Shown here: in pieces, positions 1-8,985 of the stretch | Numbering within the stretch: position 1 is the first letter of the stretch | Layout of the letters: each line of letters starts with the position of its first letter | Source: Sphingomonas colocasiae | Lineage (GTDB): Bacteria > Pseudomonadota > Alphaproteobacteria > Sphingomonadales > Sphingomonadaceae | Assembly: GCF_019880585.1 (NCBI RefSeq) | Contig: NZ_JAINVV010000004.1 | Span: 620,001-684,000 of the forward strand | Reading direction: 5' to 3' | DNA length: 64,000 bases | Position numbers and translations under genes: made by a program | The notes under the pieces: model-generated | Databases searched by the model: none | What the model saw: the letters and a program-made list of their open reading frames with translations, nothing else | Told to the model about the DNA's origin: nothing

Positions 1-1
1 C

Positions 2-436
2 GTCTATCGCGACTATGCCGACATCTCGGTCGCGGTCTCCGCGCCCAACGGCCTGGTCGTGCCGGTCATCCGCGACGCGCAGACGCTGAGCGTCGCGCAG
101 GTCGAGAACACGATCGGCGATTTCGGCAAGCGCGCCAAGGACGGCACGCTGAAGCTGGAGGAGATGAAGGGCGGCACCTTCACCATTTCCAATGGCGGCG
201 TGTTCGGATCGCTGATGTCGACCCCGATCATCAATCCGCCGCAGTCGGGCGTACTCGGCCTGCACCGGATCGAGGATCGCCCGGTCGTCCGCGACGGCCA
301 GATCGTCATCCGTCCGATGATGTATCTCGCGCTGAGCTACGACCATCGCATCGTCGACGGTCGCGAGGCCGTGACCTTCCTCGTCGCGATCAAGAACGCG
401 ATCGAGGATCCGACCCGCTTGTTGATCGATCTCTGA
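2..436 (+). CDS. sucB: 2-oxoglutarate dehydrogenase E2 component, C-terminal part
   Basis: This is the last 144 residues of the dihydrolipoamide succinyltransferase; the gene begins before the window. The E2 enzyme moves the succinyl group from lipoyl-lysine to CoA in the 2-oxoglutarate dehydrogenase complex of the TCA cycle. The visible part is the catalytic acyltransferase domain. It carries the conserved stretch [14 protein letters not shown] and the active-site motif [10 protein letters not shown], whose His and Asp act in catalysis. The protein ends in LLIDL, as is usual for SucB. The lpd gene follows after 89 bases on the same strand, so E2 and E3 are probably made from one transcript. 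The E2 of pyruvate dehydrogenase is less likely, because its active-site context and C-terminus differ. Confidence 0.95.
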   Translation, partial: VYRDYADISVAVSAPNGLVVPVIRDAQTLSVAQVENTIGDFGKRAKDGTLKLEEMKGGTFTISNGGVFGSLMSTPIINPPQSGVLGLHRIEDRPVVRDGQIVIRPMMYLALSYDHRIVDGREAVTFLVAIKNAIEDPTRLLIDL

Positions 437-525
437 GGACTGAACTCCTCCGGACTTTTGTTGAACGCGATCGCCGAGTTGCCGGATGACCCGTCCGGCT
501 GGCGACCGCCCTAAGGAACGCTGAC

Positions 526-1920
526 ATGGCTGATTACGACTATGACGTTCTGGTGATCGGCGCCGGACCCGGCGGTTATGTCGCCGCGATCCGCGCGGCG
601 CAGCTCGGCCTGCGCACCGCCTGCGCCGAAAGCCGCGAGACGCTGGGCGGCACCTGCCTCAATGTCGGCTGCATCCCGTCCAAGGCGCTGCTTCACGCGT
701 CGCACCTGTTCGAGGAAGCGCATTCGGGCGCGCTCGCCAAGTTCGGCGTCAAGGTCGACGGCGCCAGCCTCGATCTCGACGCGATGCACGGTTCGCGCAA
801 GGATGCGGTGAAGGGCCTGACCGGCGGCATCGAGTTCCTGTTCAAGAAGAACAAGGTCGACTGGCTGAAGGGCCTCGCGACCTTCACCGGCAAGGACACC
901 GTCGAAGTCGCCGGCAAGAGCTACCGGGCGAAGAACATCATCATCGCCACCGGCTCCAGCGTCACGCCGCTGCCGGGCGTCGAGATCGACCACAAGGCGA
1001 TCGTCGATTCGACGAGCGCGCTCGAACTGCCCAAGGTGCCCGGCCATCTTGTCGTGATCGGGGGCGGCGTGATTGGGCTCGAGCTCGGTTCGGTCTGGCG
1101 GCGCCTTGGCGCGCAGGTGACCGTGGTCGAATATCTCGACCAGATCCTGCCCGGCATGGACGGCGAGGTCCGCAAGGAAGCCGGCCGCATCTTCAAGAAG
1201 CAGGGCTTCGACATCCGCACCGGCACCAAGGTCACCAAGGCCGAGAAGAAGGGCGAGGGCGTCGTACTGACCGTCGAGCCCGCCAAGGGTGGCGAGGCGC
1301 AGACGATCGAGGCCGATACCGTGCTGGTCGCGATCGGCCGCCGCCCCAACACCGACGGGCTCGGTCTCGACAAGGCCGGGCTTGCGGTCAACGGCCGTGG
1401 GCAGATCGAGACGGATCACCGCTTCCAGACCGCGGTTCCCGGCATCTGGGCGATCGGCGACGTCGTCCCCGGCCCGATGCTCGCGCACAAGGCCGAGGAT
1501 GAGGGCATCGCGGTCGCCGAGAATATCGGCGGGCTTACCGGCATCGTGAACCACGACGTCATCCCGAGCGTGGTCTATACCATGCCCGAGATCGCCGGCG
1601 TCGGCCTGACCGAGGAAGCCGCGCGCGAGAAGGGTGAGGTGAAGGTCGGCAAGTTCCCGATGGCGGGCAACAGCCGCGCCAAGACCATTCACGACACCGC
1701 CGGCTTCGTGAAGGTGATCGCCGATGCCGAGACCGATCGCGTTCTGGGTGTCTGGATCATCACCTCGGTCGCCGGCACGATGATCGCGCAGGCGGCGCAG
1801 GCGATGGAATTCGGCGCCACCAGCGAGGATATCGCCTATACCTGCCACGCGCATCCGACCCATTCGGAAGCGATCAAGGAAGCGGCGATGGCGGTGACGG
1901 GCAAGCCGATCCATATCTGA
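526..1920 (+). CDS. lpd: dihydrolipoyl dehydrogenase (E3)
   Basis: This FAD flavoprotein of 464 residues reoxidises dihydrolipoamide to lipoamide with NAD+ and is the E3 subunit of 2-oxo acid dehydrogenase complexes. The N-terminus has the FAD-binding motif GAGPGG (12-17). The redox disulfide lies in GGTCLNVGCIPSK (Cys44 and Cys49). The NAD-binding motif is GGGVIGLELG near residue 180, and the second FAD motif is IWAIGDV. The C-terminal HAHPTHSEA carries the His-Glu active-site pair contributed to the dimer partner. The length is normal for the family. An AAGGA ribosome binding site at about 512-517 supports the start. Its place directly after sucB suggests it serves the 2-oxoglutarate dehydrogenase complex. 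Confidence 0.97.
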   Translation: MADYDYDVLVIGAGPGGYVAAIRAAQLGLRTACAESRETLGGTCLNVGCIPSKALLHASHLFEEAHSGALAKFGVKVDGASLDLDAMHGSRKDAVKGLTGGIEFLFKKNKVDWLKGLATFTGKDTVEVAGKSYRAKNIIIATGSSVTPLPGVEIDHKAIVDSTSALELPKVPGHLVVIGGGVIGLELGSVWRRLGAQVTVVEYLDQILPGMDGEVRKEAGRIFKKQGFDIRTGTKVTKAEKKGEGVVLTVEPAKGGEAQTIEADTVLVAIGRRPNTDGLGLDKAGLAVNGRGQIETDHRFQTAVPGIWAIGDVVPGPMLAHKAEDEGIAVAENIGGLTGIVNHDVIPSVVYTMPEIAGVGLTEEAAREKGEVKVGKFPMAGNSRAKTIHDTAGFVKVIADAETDRVLGVWIITSVAGTMIAQAAQAMEFGATSEDIAYTCHAHPTHSEAIKEAAMAVTGKPIHI

Positions 1921-1962
1921 TCCGCGACGAGCCGAGGAACGGAAACCTCGCTCGAGCACTGA

Positions 1963-1983
1963 CTCCCGTAGTTGATACGGGAG
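1963..1983 (+). promoter_or_regulatory. hairpin holding the ribosome binding site of the next gene
   Basis: CTCCCGTA (1963-1970) and TACGGGAG (1976-1983) form a perfect 8-base-pair stem with the loop GTTGA. The GGGAG at 1979-1983 is the only good ribosome binding site for the gene starting at 1990, with a 6-base spacer, and it lies wholly in the 3' arm. When folded, the stem would hide the site, so translation may depend on melting or on unfolding by lpd-translating ribosomes. The regulatory role is inferred. Confidence 0.55.
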
Positions 1984-1989
1984 TGAAAC

Positions 1990-2631
1990 ATGAACAAGGC
2001 TCTGCTGATCGTCCTGCCCGGCCTGGTTGCGGCGACGGTCGCGTGCGGACCCAAGCAGGTCGCCCTCTCCGCCGATCCGGTGGAGCGGGCTGCGACCTGC
2101 GGTGTCGTCGCCGCTGCCCATGCGCGGGTGAACACCACGGATATCAAGGCGCCGCTCAGCGTGGAGGCCAAGGGCGAGACACTGCGCTATGCCCTGTTGA
2201 CCGGCGCACGGCAGGAAAGCTTTTCCGCCGAACAGGCCGGCGCGGTGGTCAAACGCATGCCCGAGATCGCCGACGAGGTGACCGACGGCAAATGGGAAAA
2301 GCTGGTCGAGCCCTGTGCCCAGGCCTATCCGGCCGCCGCGACGGCGCAACCCGAACTGCCCAAGGATCCGCTCGTCGCCGGGCTGGGTTGCGACATGCTG
2401 CGTCAGTTCGTCGGCCGGGCGCTGGCGAGCGACGGGCGTTATGAGGAGACGCTCACCCAATATAGCGCGCTGGAGCGCAAGCTGGATGGCAAGCTGGCGC
2501 CGTTGATGGCACGGCAGGGTATCGACAATGGTGCGGAAGGAATCGAGCAGAAGCGCAAGGCGATGAGTACCGTCGCGAAGCTTGGAAATCCCACGGCGGT
2601 GATGGATGCCTGCGTGCAGCGCTATATTTGA
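1990..2631 (+). CDS. hypothetical exported protein
   Basis: I do not recognise this 213-residue protein. The N-terminus is a typical export signal: Lys3, then a hydrophobic stretch ending in LVAATVAC near residue 19. The Cys could be a lipid attachment site, but the preceding TVA is a poor lipobox, so lipoprotein status is uncertain. The mature part contains scattered Cys residues (for example TCGVV, EPCAQ, GLGCDML and DACVQ) that could form periplasmic disulfides. The rest is mainly helical and charged. The gene follows lpd by 69 bases, and its ribosome binding site sits in the hairpin at 1963-1983. A 119-base inverted repeat follows it. Confidence 0.75.
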   Translation: MNKALLIVLPGLVAATVACGPKQVALSADPVERAATCGVVAAAHARVNTTDIKAPLSVEAKGETLRYALLTGARQESFSAEQAGAVVKRMPEIADEVTDGKWEKLVEPCAQAYPAAATAQPELPKDPLVAGLGCDMLRQFVGRALASDGRYEETLTQYSALERKLDGKLAPLMARQGIDNGAEGIEQKRKAMSTVAKLGNPTAVMDACVQRYI

Positions 2632-2657
2632 GAAACTGCGGCGCCGTTTCTCGCATT

Positions 2658-2776
2658 GTCATTCCCGAGAAAGCGGGCGCCGAAGTCGACCGCAGGTCGC
2701 GTCTTCTCTCCGATACTTCACGGAAAAGCGGGATCGGCCAAGCCGAACTGGCGTTTCCCGCTTTCACGGGAATGAC
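2658..2776. repeat. intergenic inverted repeat, copy A of the GTCATTCCCG family
   Basis: The element starts with GTCATTCCCGAGAAAGCGGG and ends with CCCGCTTTCACGGGAATGAC, so the ends are imperfect inverted repeats. The middle contains TACTTCACGGAAAAGCGGGAT, related to the core of the copies at 21215-21303 and 45666-45754. At 119 bases it is longer and more diverged than those two. It separates two plus-strand genes. It carries no gene; its folded RNA could end or protect transcripts. Confidence 0.8.
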
Positions 2777-2813
2777 AGGTGAGGAATAAGGGCGGCAAGG
2801 GGGATATGCTGCC

Positions 2814-3431
2814 ATGGACAAGCTGCCGATCGCGCTATGGTTCGCGACGCTCGATCTTGTCGGGATCGCGGTCTTTTCGGCGTCGGGCGCGCTCGCGGCG
2901 GCGCAGAAACGGCAGACGCTCGTCACCTTCACCTTCTTTGCCGTCGTCACCGGCGTCGGCGGCGGCACGGTGCGCGATCTGCTGATCGGCGCCCCCGTCT
3001 TCTGGGTGCAGGATCAGCGCGTGCCCTTCGTCTGCCTGTCGATGGCGCTGATCGTCTGGTTCACGCCCCGGCGGATCTGGCGCGAGAATGCCCTGGACTG
3101 GTTCGACGCGATCGGGCTTGCCGCCTATGCGGTGTTCGGCGCCGCCAAGTCGCTCGCCTTCGGCATCCAGCCCTTGCCCGCGGTGATGATGGGCGTGATC
3201 ACGGCCTGCGTCGGCGGTATCATCCGCGACGTGCTGGCCGGCGAGCCGTCGATCCTGCTCCGCCCGGAAATCTACGTCACCGCCGCTGCGCTGGCGTCGC
3301 TGTCGTTCGTCGCCCTGACCGTATTGGGCGTACCCTCGCTGACCGCTGCGGTGATCGCGGCCTTTGCCGGTTTCCTGCTGCGGGGCTGGGCGATCGTGCG
3401 GGGCGTCGGCTTGCCGGGCTACCAGCGCTGA
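2814..3431 (+). CDS. TRIC-type cation channel / UPF0126 membrane protein
   Basis: This integral membrane protein of 205 residues belongs to the UPF0126 (YadS/YicG) family, whose fold matches trimeric intracellular cation channels. Two homologous halves are visible. Each has a Gly-rich helix followed by an Arg-Asp pair: GVGGGTVRDLLIGAPVFW near residue 44 and CVGGIIRDVLAGEPSILL near residue 130. The remainder consists of hydrophobic segments consistent with seven membrane helices. The N-terminus carries the common ALDLVG-like helix (LDLVGIAVFSASGALAA). Members are thought to conduct K+ or small metabolites across the inner membrane; the substrate here is unknown. The gene stands alone between repeat copy A and a convergent acetyltransferase gene. 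Confidence 0.88.
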   Translation: MDKLPIALWFATLDLVGIAVFSASGALAAAQKRQTLVTFTFFAVVTGVGGGTVRDLLIGAPVFWVQDQRVPFVCLSMALIVWFTPRRIWRENALDWFDAIGLAAYAVFGAAKSLAFGIQPLPAVMMGVITACVGGIIRDVLAGEPSILLRPEIYVTAAALASLSFVALTVLGVPSLTAAVIAAFAGFLLRGWAIVRGVGLPGYQR

Positions 3432-3447
3432 CCGGTCGCGACCGGGC

Positions 3448-4011
3448 TTATTTCGGCCCGACCAGCCCGCTCGTCGCGAAGGGCTTGGGATCGCGCGGCG
3501 GTTCGGTCGGTTCGGACAGTTCGCGCTGCCACATGCCGATATCGTGCCACTGACCGCTCTTGTAGCCGATCTCGCGGACGATGCCGGCGCGGCGGAAACC
3601 CGTCGCCTCGTGCAGTGCGATGCTGTGCTCGTTGGGCAATGAGATCACCGCGATCGCCTGGGTGAAGTCCTGCGCGATCAGCGTCTCGATCAGCGCGGAA
3701 TAGAGCAGCCGCCCGACCCCCTGGCCGGCGACGCCGCCGCCCAGATAGATCGAGGTCTCAACGGTGTAGCGATAGGCCGGGCGATCGCGGAACCGCGAGG
3801 CATAGGCATAGCCGAGCACGGCGTCGTCATCCTCGGTGGTCGCGACCAGCCAGGGGTAGAGCTGGTCATAGCCGTGCATCCGCTCCAGCATCTCGGCGGC
3901 GCTTGGCGGCTTCGTCTCGAACGAGATCGCGCTGCCCGTCACATAGGGCATGTAGATGGCGGAAATCTGGTCCGCGTCGCTGTCACGCGCGGCGCGTATC
4001 TTGATCGTCAT
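3448..4011 (-). CDS. GNAT N-acetyltransferase, phosphinothricin-acetyltransferase-like
   Basis: This 187-residue GNAT enzyme transfers an acetyl group from acetyl-CoA to an amine. The layout matches the PAT/Bar subgroup: N-terminal IRAARDSDADQISAIY, the VETSIYL strand, the acetyl-CoA loop GVAGQGVGRLLYSALI near residues 93-108, and the C-terminal NEHSIALHEATGFRRAGIVREIG. Chromosomal members often acetylate methionine sulfone, glutamate analogues or other amino acids, and the natural substrate here is unknown. Its ATG overlaps the stop of sppA by 4 bases, so it is translationally coupled to that gene. The last 20 residues, rich in Pro, extend beyond the usual domain. Confidence 0.88.
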   Translation of the reverse strand: MTIKIRAARDSDADQISAIYMPYVTGSAISFETKPPSAAEMLERMHGYDQLYPWLVATTEDDDAVLGYAYASRFRDRPAYRYTVETSIYLGGGVAGQGVGRLLYSALIETLIAQDFTQAIAVISLPNEHSIALHEATGFRRAGIVREIGYKSGQWHDIGMWQRELSEPTEPPRDPKPFATSGLVGPK

Positions 4012-5873
4012 TTAAACCACTCCAGAAGGCGCGCGACGGTGGCGCCGCGCAATGGCGCGGTGCGCGCCGGTTCGATGGGGCATTCGAGGCACTGGACGCG
4101 GACGGCCGGGCCGTCGGCAAGGGTTTCCGCATCCTTGAACGCGGCGAACAGGGTCGCGATGCGTTGCCGCGAGAGGCGGGTCAGCAGATCGGCATCGCGG
4201 CTGTCCTCGGGATCGCTCTGGGTCCAGCCCTGGAACAGCGCCTCGAAAAAGCCCGGCTGCTTTTCCAGATAGACCGGAACGGCCTTGGCGGGATCGAGCC
4301 TGGCGCGCTTCGCCGCATCGGCGATCGCATCCTCGAGCGATCCGAACTGGTCGATCAGGCCGATCTGGCGCGCGGTGCCGCCGTCCCAGACGCGGCCCTG
4401 CGCGATCTGGTCGACGCGCTGGGCGGGCAGCTTGCGCGACTGGCTGACCAGCCCGACGAAGCGGCCATAGACATTCTCGATGCTCGCCTGGATCACCGCG
4501 TCGAAGGTCGGATTGGTGCCGCCGAAAACATCCGGCTGGCCCGAAAGCGGAGTGGTGGCGACGCCGTCGGACGTGACGCCGATCTTGGCGAGCGCATTCT
4601 CGAAGGTGGGAATGATGCCGAACACGCCGATCGATCCGGTGACGGTGGAGGGTTCGGCGAAGATGCGGTCACCCGGCGTCGACACCCAATAGCCGCCCGA
4701 TGCCGCGACCGATCCCATCGAGACCGTCACCGGCAGGCCCTTGGCCTTGGCCTGGAGGATCGCGAGACGGATCTTTTCGGACGCGAGCACCGATCCGCCG
4801 GGCGAATCGACGCGCACGACCAGGGCCTTCAGGTCCTTCTCCGCCAGCCCGTCCAGGATCAGCTTGGAAATCGTGTCGCCGCCGGCGGTGCCCGGCAGCG
4901 CATTGCCGTCGACGATGTCACCCGCGACGGTGATCACGCCGATCTGCCCGCCGGCGGGGGCGGGATTGGCCGCGATCCAGTTGGCGAGTCTGGTGTGGCG
5001 GAACGAGCCCGGCTGCTTGTTGTCGCCTTCGCCCGCGATCTCCGCGACGCGCTTGCCGAAGGCGATGCGGTCACCCAGTTTGTCGACCAGGCCGGCCTGG
5101 AGTGCGGCCTTGGCGAGATCGCCGCCCGCCGCGCGGATCTGCGCGTCGGGGCTGGCGATGAACCCGGCGAGCTGCGCTTTGGGCCGCGCCTTGACGACGG
5201 CGTCCTGCCAGTTCTGCCACAGGGCGCCGGCGAGCGCCCGATCGGCTTCCTTCGCCTCCGGTGACTGGTCGGCGCGTGTATAGGGCTCGACGAAGCTCTT
5301 GTAGGTGCCGACACGATAGACATGGGTGGTGACGCCCAGCCGGTCGATCAGACCCTTGTAATAAAGGCGCGAACCGCCGGGCCCCGTGAACAGCGCCATG
5401 CCGAAGGGATCGAGCCACACTTCCGACGCGTGCGACGCCAGCGCATAGCTGTCGTCGGTATAGCCCGTCGCGAAGGCGAGCACCGGCTTCCTGGCGGCGC
5501 GGATCGTGTCGACGGCGGCGGCGGCGCGCTGGATCGTCGTCTGGCCGCCGCCGACAAAGGTATCGAGGTCGAGTACGACCACCTTGATCCGGTCGTCCTT
5601 CGCAGCGGTTTCGAGCGCGCGGACGACGTCGCGCAGGCGGTGCTGGCGCGCGACCGAGGCGCCGCTGAGCATGGCGACGGGATCGCTCTCCTCCGGCTGT
5701 TCGACCAGGCTGCCGCCCAGATCGACGAGCAAAGCGCCGCTGGTCACCTTGGCCGGGTTGGGCTTCGCGGACAGCGCGGCCCAGATCATTCCGAAGAAGA
5801 GCAGCAGGAGGAACAGGACGAGCGCGTCCTTGACCCCCATGAGGATTCTCCACGCACCCCGAACGAACGCCAA
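4008..5873 (-). CDS. sppA: signal peptide peptidase SppA, 67-kDa type
   Basis: This inner-membrane serine protease degrades leftover signal peptides. It has 621 residues, the size of the long SppA with two tandem protease-like domains. A single membrane anchor lies at residues 16-34 (ALVLFLLLLFFGMIWAAL). The catalytic Lys is Lys192 in VGTYKSFVEP of the first half. The nucleophile is Ser392 in SVAASGGYW of the second half, preceded by the VVRVDSPGGSV strand. Active sites form between subunits, as in the E. coli enzyme. The stop overlaps the start of the acetyltransferase gene (ATGA). A shared function for the two genes is not obvious. The start gives a normal N-terminus with MAFVRGAWRI before the anchor. 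Confidence 0.95.
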   Translation of the reverse strand: MAFVRGAWRILMGVKDALVLFLLLLFFGMIWAALSAKPNPAKVTSGALLVDLGGSLVEQPEESDPVAMLSGASVARQHRLRDVVRALETAAKDDRIKVVVLDLDTFVGGGQTTIQRAAAAVDTIRAARKPVLAFATGYTDDSYALASHASEVWLDPFGMALFTGPGGSRLYYKGLIDRLGVTTHVYRVGTYKSFVEPYTRADQSPEAKEADRALAGALWQNWQDAVVKARPKAQLAGFIASPDAQIRAAGGDLAKAALQAGLVDKLGDRIAFGKRVAEIAGEGDNKQPGSFRHTRLANWIAANPAPAGGQIGVITVAGDIVDGNALPGTAGGDTISKLILDGLAEKDLKALVVRVDSPGGSVLASEKIRLAILQAKAKGLPVTVSMGSVAASGGYWVSTPGDRIFAEPSTVTGSIGVFGIIPTFENALAKIGVTSDGVATTPLSGQPDVFGGTNPTFDAVIQASIENVYGRFVGLVSQSRKLPAQRVDQIAQGRVWDGGTARQIGLIDQFGSLEDAIADAAKRARLDPAKAVPVYLEKQPGFFEALFQGWTQSDPEDSRDADLLTRLSRQRIATLFAAFKDAETLADGPAVRVQCLECPIEPARTAPLRGATVARLLEWFK

Positions 5874-6049
5874 GACCAGACTCCCGAATGAGCGTTACGC
5901 CCTTGGGGCTATAGAAGCTTGCCCGGCCTGTCCATGGCCGCGAGTCGCGCGAAACGGGCATGCGGGCTCGCGTCGCGATCGGCTCGGCCGACACGTGGGG
6001 CGCCGTATCGCAGCGGGATTTGGCGCGAAGATTATTTTGCCCACAACGC

Positions 6050-6078
6050 TTGACCTCGTCCGGACCGACACACATATG
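6050..6078 (+). promoter_or_regulatory. probable groESL promoter
   Basis: TTGACC (6050-6055) and CATATG (6073-6078) are separated by 17 bases and look like a housekeeping sigma-factor promoter. The predicted transcription start falls near 6085, at the left edge of the CIRCE operator. This placement fits repression by HrcA. A heat-shock sigma promoter overlapping the same site cannot be excluded. Confidence 0.65.
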
Positions 6079-6085
6079 CGCGCCG

Positions 6086-6112
6086 CTGGCACTCGACAGG
6101 TGCGAGTGCTAA
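6086..6112 (+). promoter_or_regulatory. CIRCE operator (HrcA site)
   Basis: CTGGCACTC (6086-6094), a 9-base spacer, and GAGTGCTAA (6104-6112) match the CIRCE consensus TTAGCACTC-N9-GAGTGCTAA. The right arm is perfect and the left arm differs at two positions. CIRCE is bound by the HrcA repressor, which controls groESL in many bacteria. The site lies 55 bases before groES, just after the promoter. Confidence 0.93.
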
Positions 6113-6166
6113 TAGGTTCGCAATCGCAAGGGCCGATGCCCTGCACAATAGAGGAAAGGGTGACGC

Positions 6167-6454
6167 ATGAAGTTTCGTCCGTTGCACGACCGCGTTCTCG
6201 TCCGCCGCGTCGAGGCTGAAGAGAAGACCGCGGGTGGGATCATCATCCCCGATACCGCCAAGGAAAAGCCGCAGGAAGGCGAAGTCGTCGCCGCCGGTTC
6301 GGGCTCGAAGGCCGAGGACGGCACCGTGACCCCGCTGGACGTGAAGGCCGGCGACAAGATCCTGTTCGGCAAATGGTCCGGCACCGAGGTCAAGATCGAC
6401 GGTGAAGACCTGCTGATCATGAAGGAAAGCGACATCCTCGGGATCGTCGGCTGA
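6167..6454 (+). CDS. groES: co-chaperonin GroES
   Basis: GroES is the 10-kDa lid of the GroEL chaperonin; here it has 95 residues. The N-terminus [20 protein letters not shown] is characteristic. The mobile loop that contacts GroEL is in [16 protein letters not shown] (about residues 20-35). The C-terminal [13 protein letters not shown] is the usual beta strand. A GAGGAAAGGGTG ribosome binding site lies just before the ATG. The gene opens the operon behind a CIRCE operator and is followed by groEL after 116 bases, which is slightly longer than the usual groES-groEL gap. Expression is expected to rise on heat shock. Confidence 0.98.
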   Translation: MKFRPLHDRVLVRRVEAEEKTAGGIIIPDTAKEKPQEGEVVAAGSGSKAEDGTVTPLDVKAGDKILFGKWSGTEVKIDGEDLLIMKESDILGIVG

Positions 6455-6525
6455 TCTTTCTCCCGTTTCGCGTCATGCCGGCCCTGGCCGGCGCTTCGCG
6501 CAGGTCCGGCCAAAGGCGCCGGTGA

Positions 6526-8217
<1,692 letters not shown>

Positions 8218-8262
8218 TCGACCGATCGGACGTTCGACACCCGCCGACCAGGCGGAAAAAGG

Positions 8263-8298
8263 AAGGGCCGGGGAGCGATCCCCGGCCCTTTTCTTTTG
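8263..8298 (+). terminator. intrinsic terminator of groESL
   Basis: AAGGGCCGGGG (8263-8273) pairs perfectly with CCCCGGCCCTT (8280-8290) around the 6-base loop AGCGAT, and a T-rich run (TTTTCTTTT) follows. It stands 46 bases after the groEL stop and is the clearest rho-independent terminator in the window. Confidence 0.93.
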
Positions 8299-8317
8299 GT
8301 GTCCTGACTGATCCGGA

Positions 8318-8515
8318 TCAGGATGCCGGCACCGGCGCATCCGCGGGCGGCGGCGGCACGGCGCTGTTGGCGGCGCCCTCGTCGAGCATTTCCGCCGCCT
8401 CGTTCAGCGCCTTGGCTTCGCTCGGCGAGACGCCGCCGACCGTTGCATTGTCACCGGCCGCATCGCACGCGGCCAGCGCCGCGCAGGCCGGTATGATCAG
8501 CCAGCGCCGGGTCAC
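8318..8515 (-). CDS. small lipoprotein, 65 residues
   Basis: This short gene starts with GTG at 8515, overlapping the stop of the upstream gene in a GTGA. The protein begins VTRRWLIIPACAALAACD, a short basic and hydrophobic signal ending in a perfect lipobox (LAAC, Cys17), so it should be a lipid-anchored envelope protein. The mature part is acidic and Ala-rich, with VSPSEAKALNEAAEMLDE predicted as a helix and a Pro-rich end PPPPADAPVPAS. No catalytic motif is visible and I recognise no family. It is probably cotranscribed with the lipoprotein gene just upstream. It converges on the groEL terminator. Confidence 0.75.
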   Translation of the reverse strand: MTRRWLIIPACAALAACDAAGDNATVGGVSPSEAKALNEAAEMLDEGAANSAVPPPPADAPVPAS

Positions 8516-8829
8516 GAACCCTTGCGTGCGTCGGCAGCGCCTTCTTTCAGCTTGTCGCCCGCTGCGTCGAGCGTGTTCGCGGCGCCGGCCTTGACCGCCT
8601 TGGCGCCGTTCTCGATCGCATCGCCCGTCCTGTCGGCGGCGTTCTCGGCCGCGCCCACCGCATCGGCGCCGATATTGGCGACGTCGGCGGCGGCGTTGTC
8701 GATCGTCGCGGCTGCGTCGCTGGTGATCGCGTTGGCGGCTTCGCCGGCTTCGTTCTGCGCCTTCTCGCTGCAGGCCGAAAGGCCCATCGCAGCGGCAAGG
8801 ATCAGCGATGCGGTGATGGAAATCCTCAT
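8512..8829 (-). CDS. small Ala-rich lipoprotein with amphipathic repeats
   Basis: The protein has 105 residues. The N-terminus MRISITASLILAAAMGLSAC is a lipoprotein signal with the lipobox LSAC (Cys20). The rest is almost all Ala with regularly spaced Asp, Glu, Asn and Lys, in units such as AATIDNAAADVANIGADAVG and AAENAADRTGDAIENGAK. This pattern makes a long amphipathic helix like those in entericidin, YtxH or apolipophorin-like proteins. The probable role is structural or stress-related at the membrane surface. This is inferred from composition, not from a recognised family. The ATG is well placed, and its stop overlaps the GTG of the next small lipoprotein gene. Confidence 0.8.
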   Translation of the reverse strand: MRISITASLILAAAMGLSACSEKAQNEAGEAANAITSDAAATIDNAAADVANIGADAVGAAENAADRTGDAIENGAKAVKAGAANTLDAAGDKLKEGAADARKGS

Positions 8830-8949
8830 AAGCGCACTCCTGTTTCAATTTCGACCGGCCCGCGATACGGGCCGTGGCCAAGCCTATCCCGCCGTCCAGA
8901 ACCGTGCAACGGGGCGGCGGTTCCGGGTCGGGCCGGAGAAATCCGTGCG

Positions 8950-8979
8950 TTGACCTCATATAAAGATATCTTTATATGA
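8950..8979 (+). promoter_or_regulatory. promoter overlapped by a 24-base palindromic operator
   Basis: TTGACC (8950-8955), a 17-base spacer and TATATG (8973-8978) form a good promoter. Overlapping its spacer and -10 box is a perfect 24-base palindrome (8956-8979) with the half-site TCATATAAAGAT. Any protein bound there would block RNA polymerase. The first gene encodes an ArsR-type regulator, so autorepression is likely. The predicted transcription start is at about 8985-8986, the ATG itself, so the mRNA may be leaderless. No Shine-Dalgarno sequence is visible. Confidence 0.75.
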
Positions 8980-8985
8980 TGCTAT

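Noticed and set aside
3448-4011. Herbicide (bialaphos) resistance gene
   Set aside because: The PAT-like fold is common in chromosomes for other amine substrates, and no antibiotic cluster is nearby.
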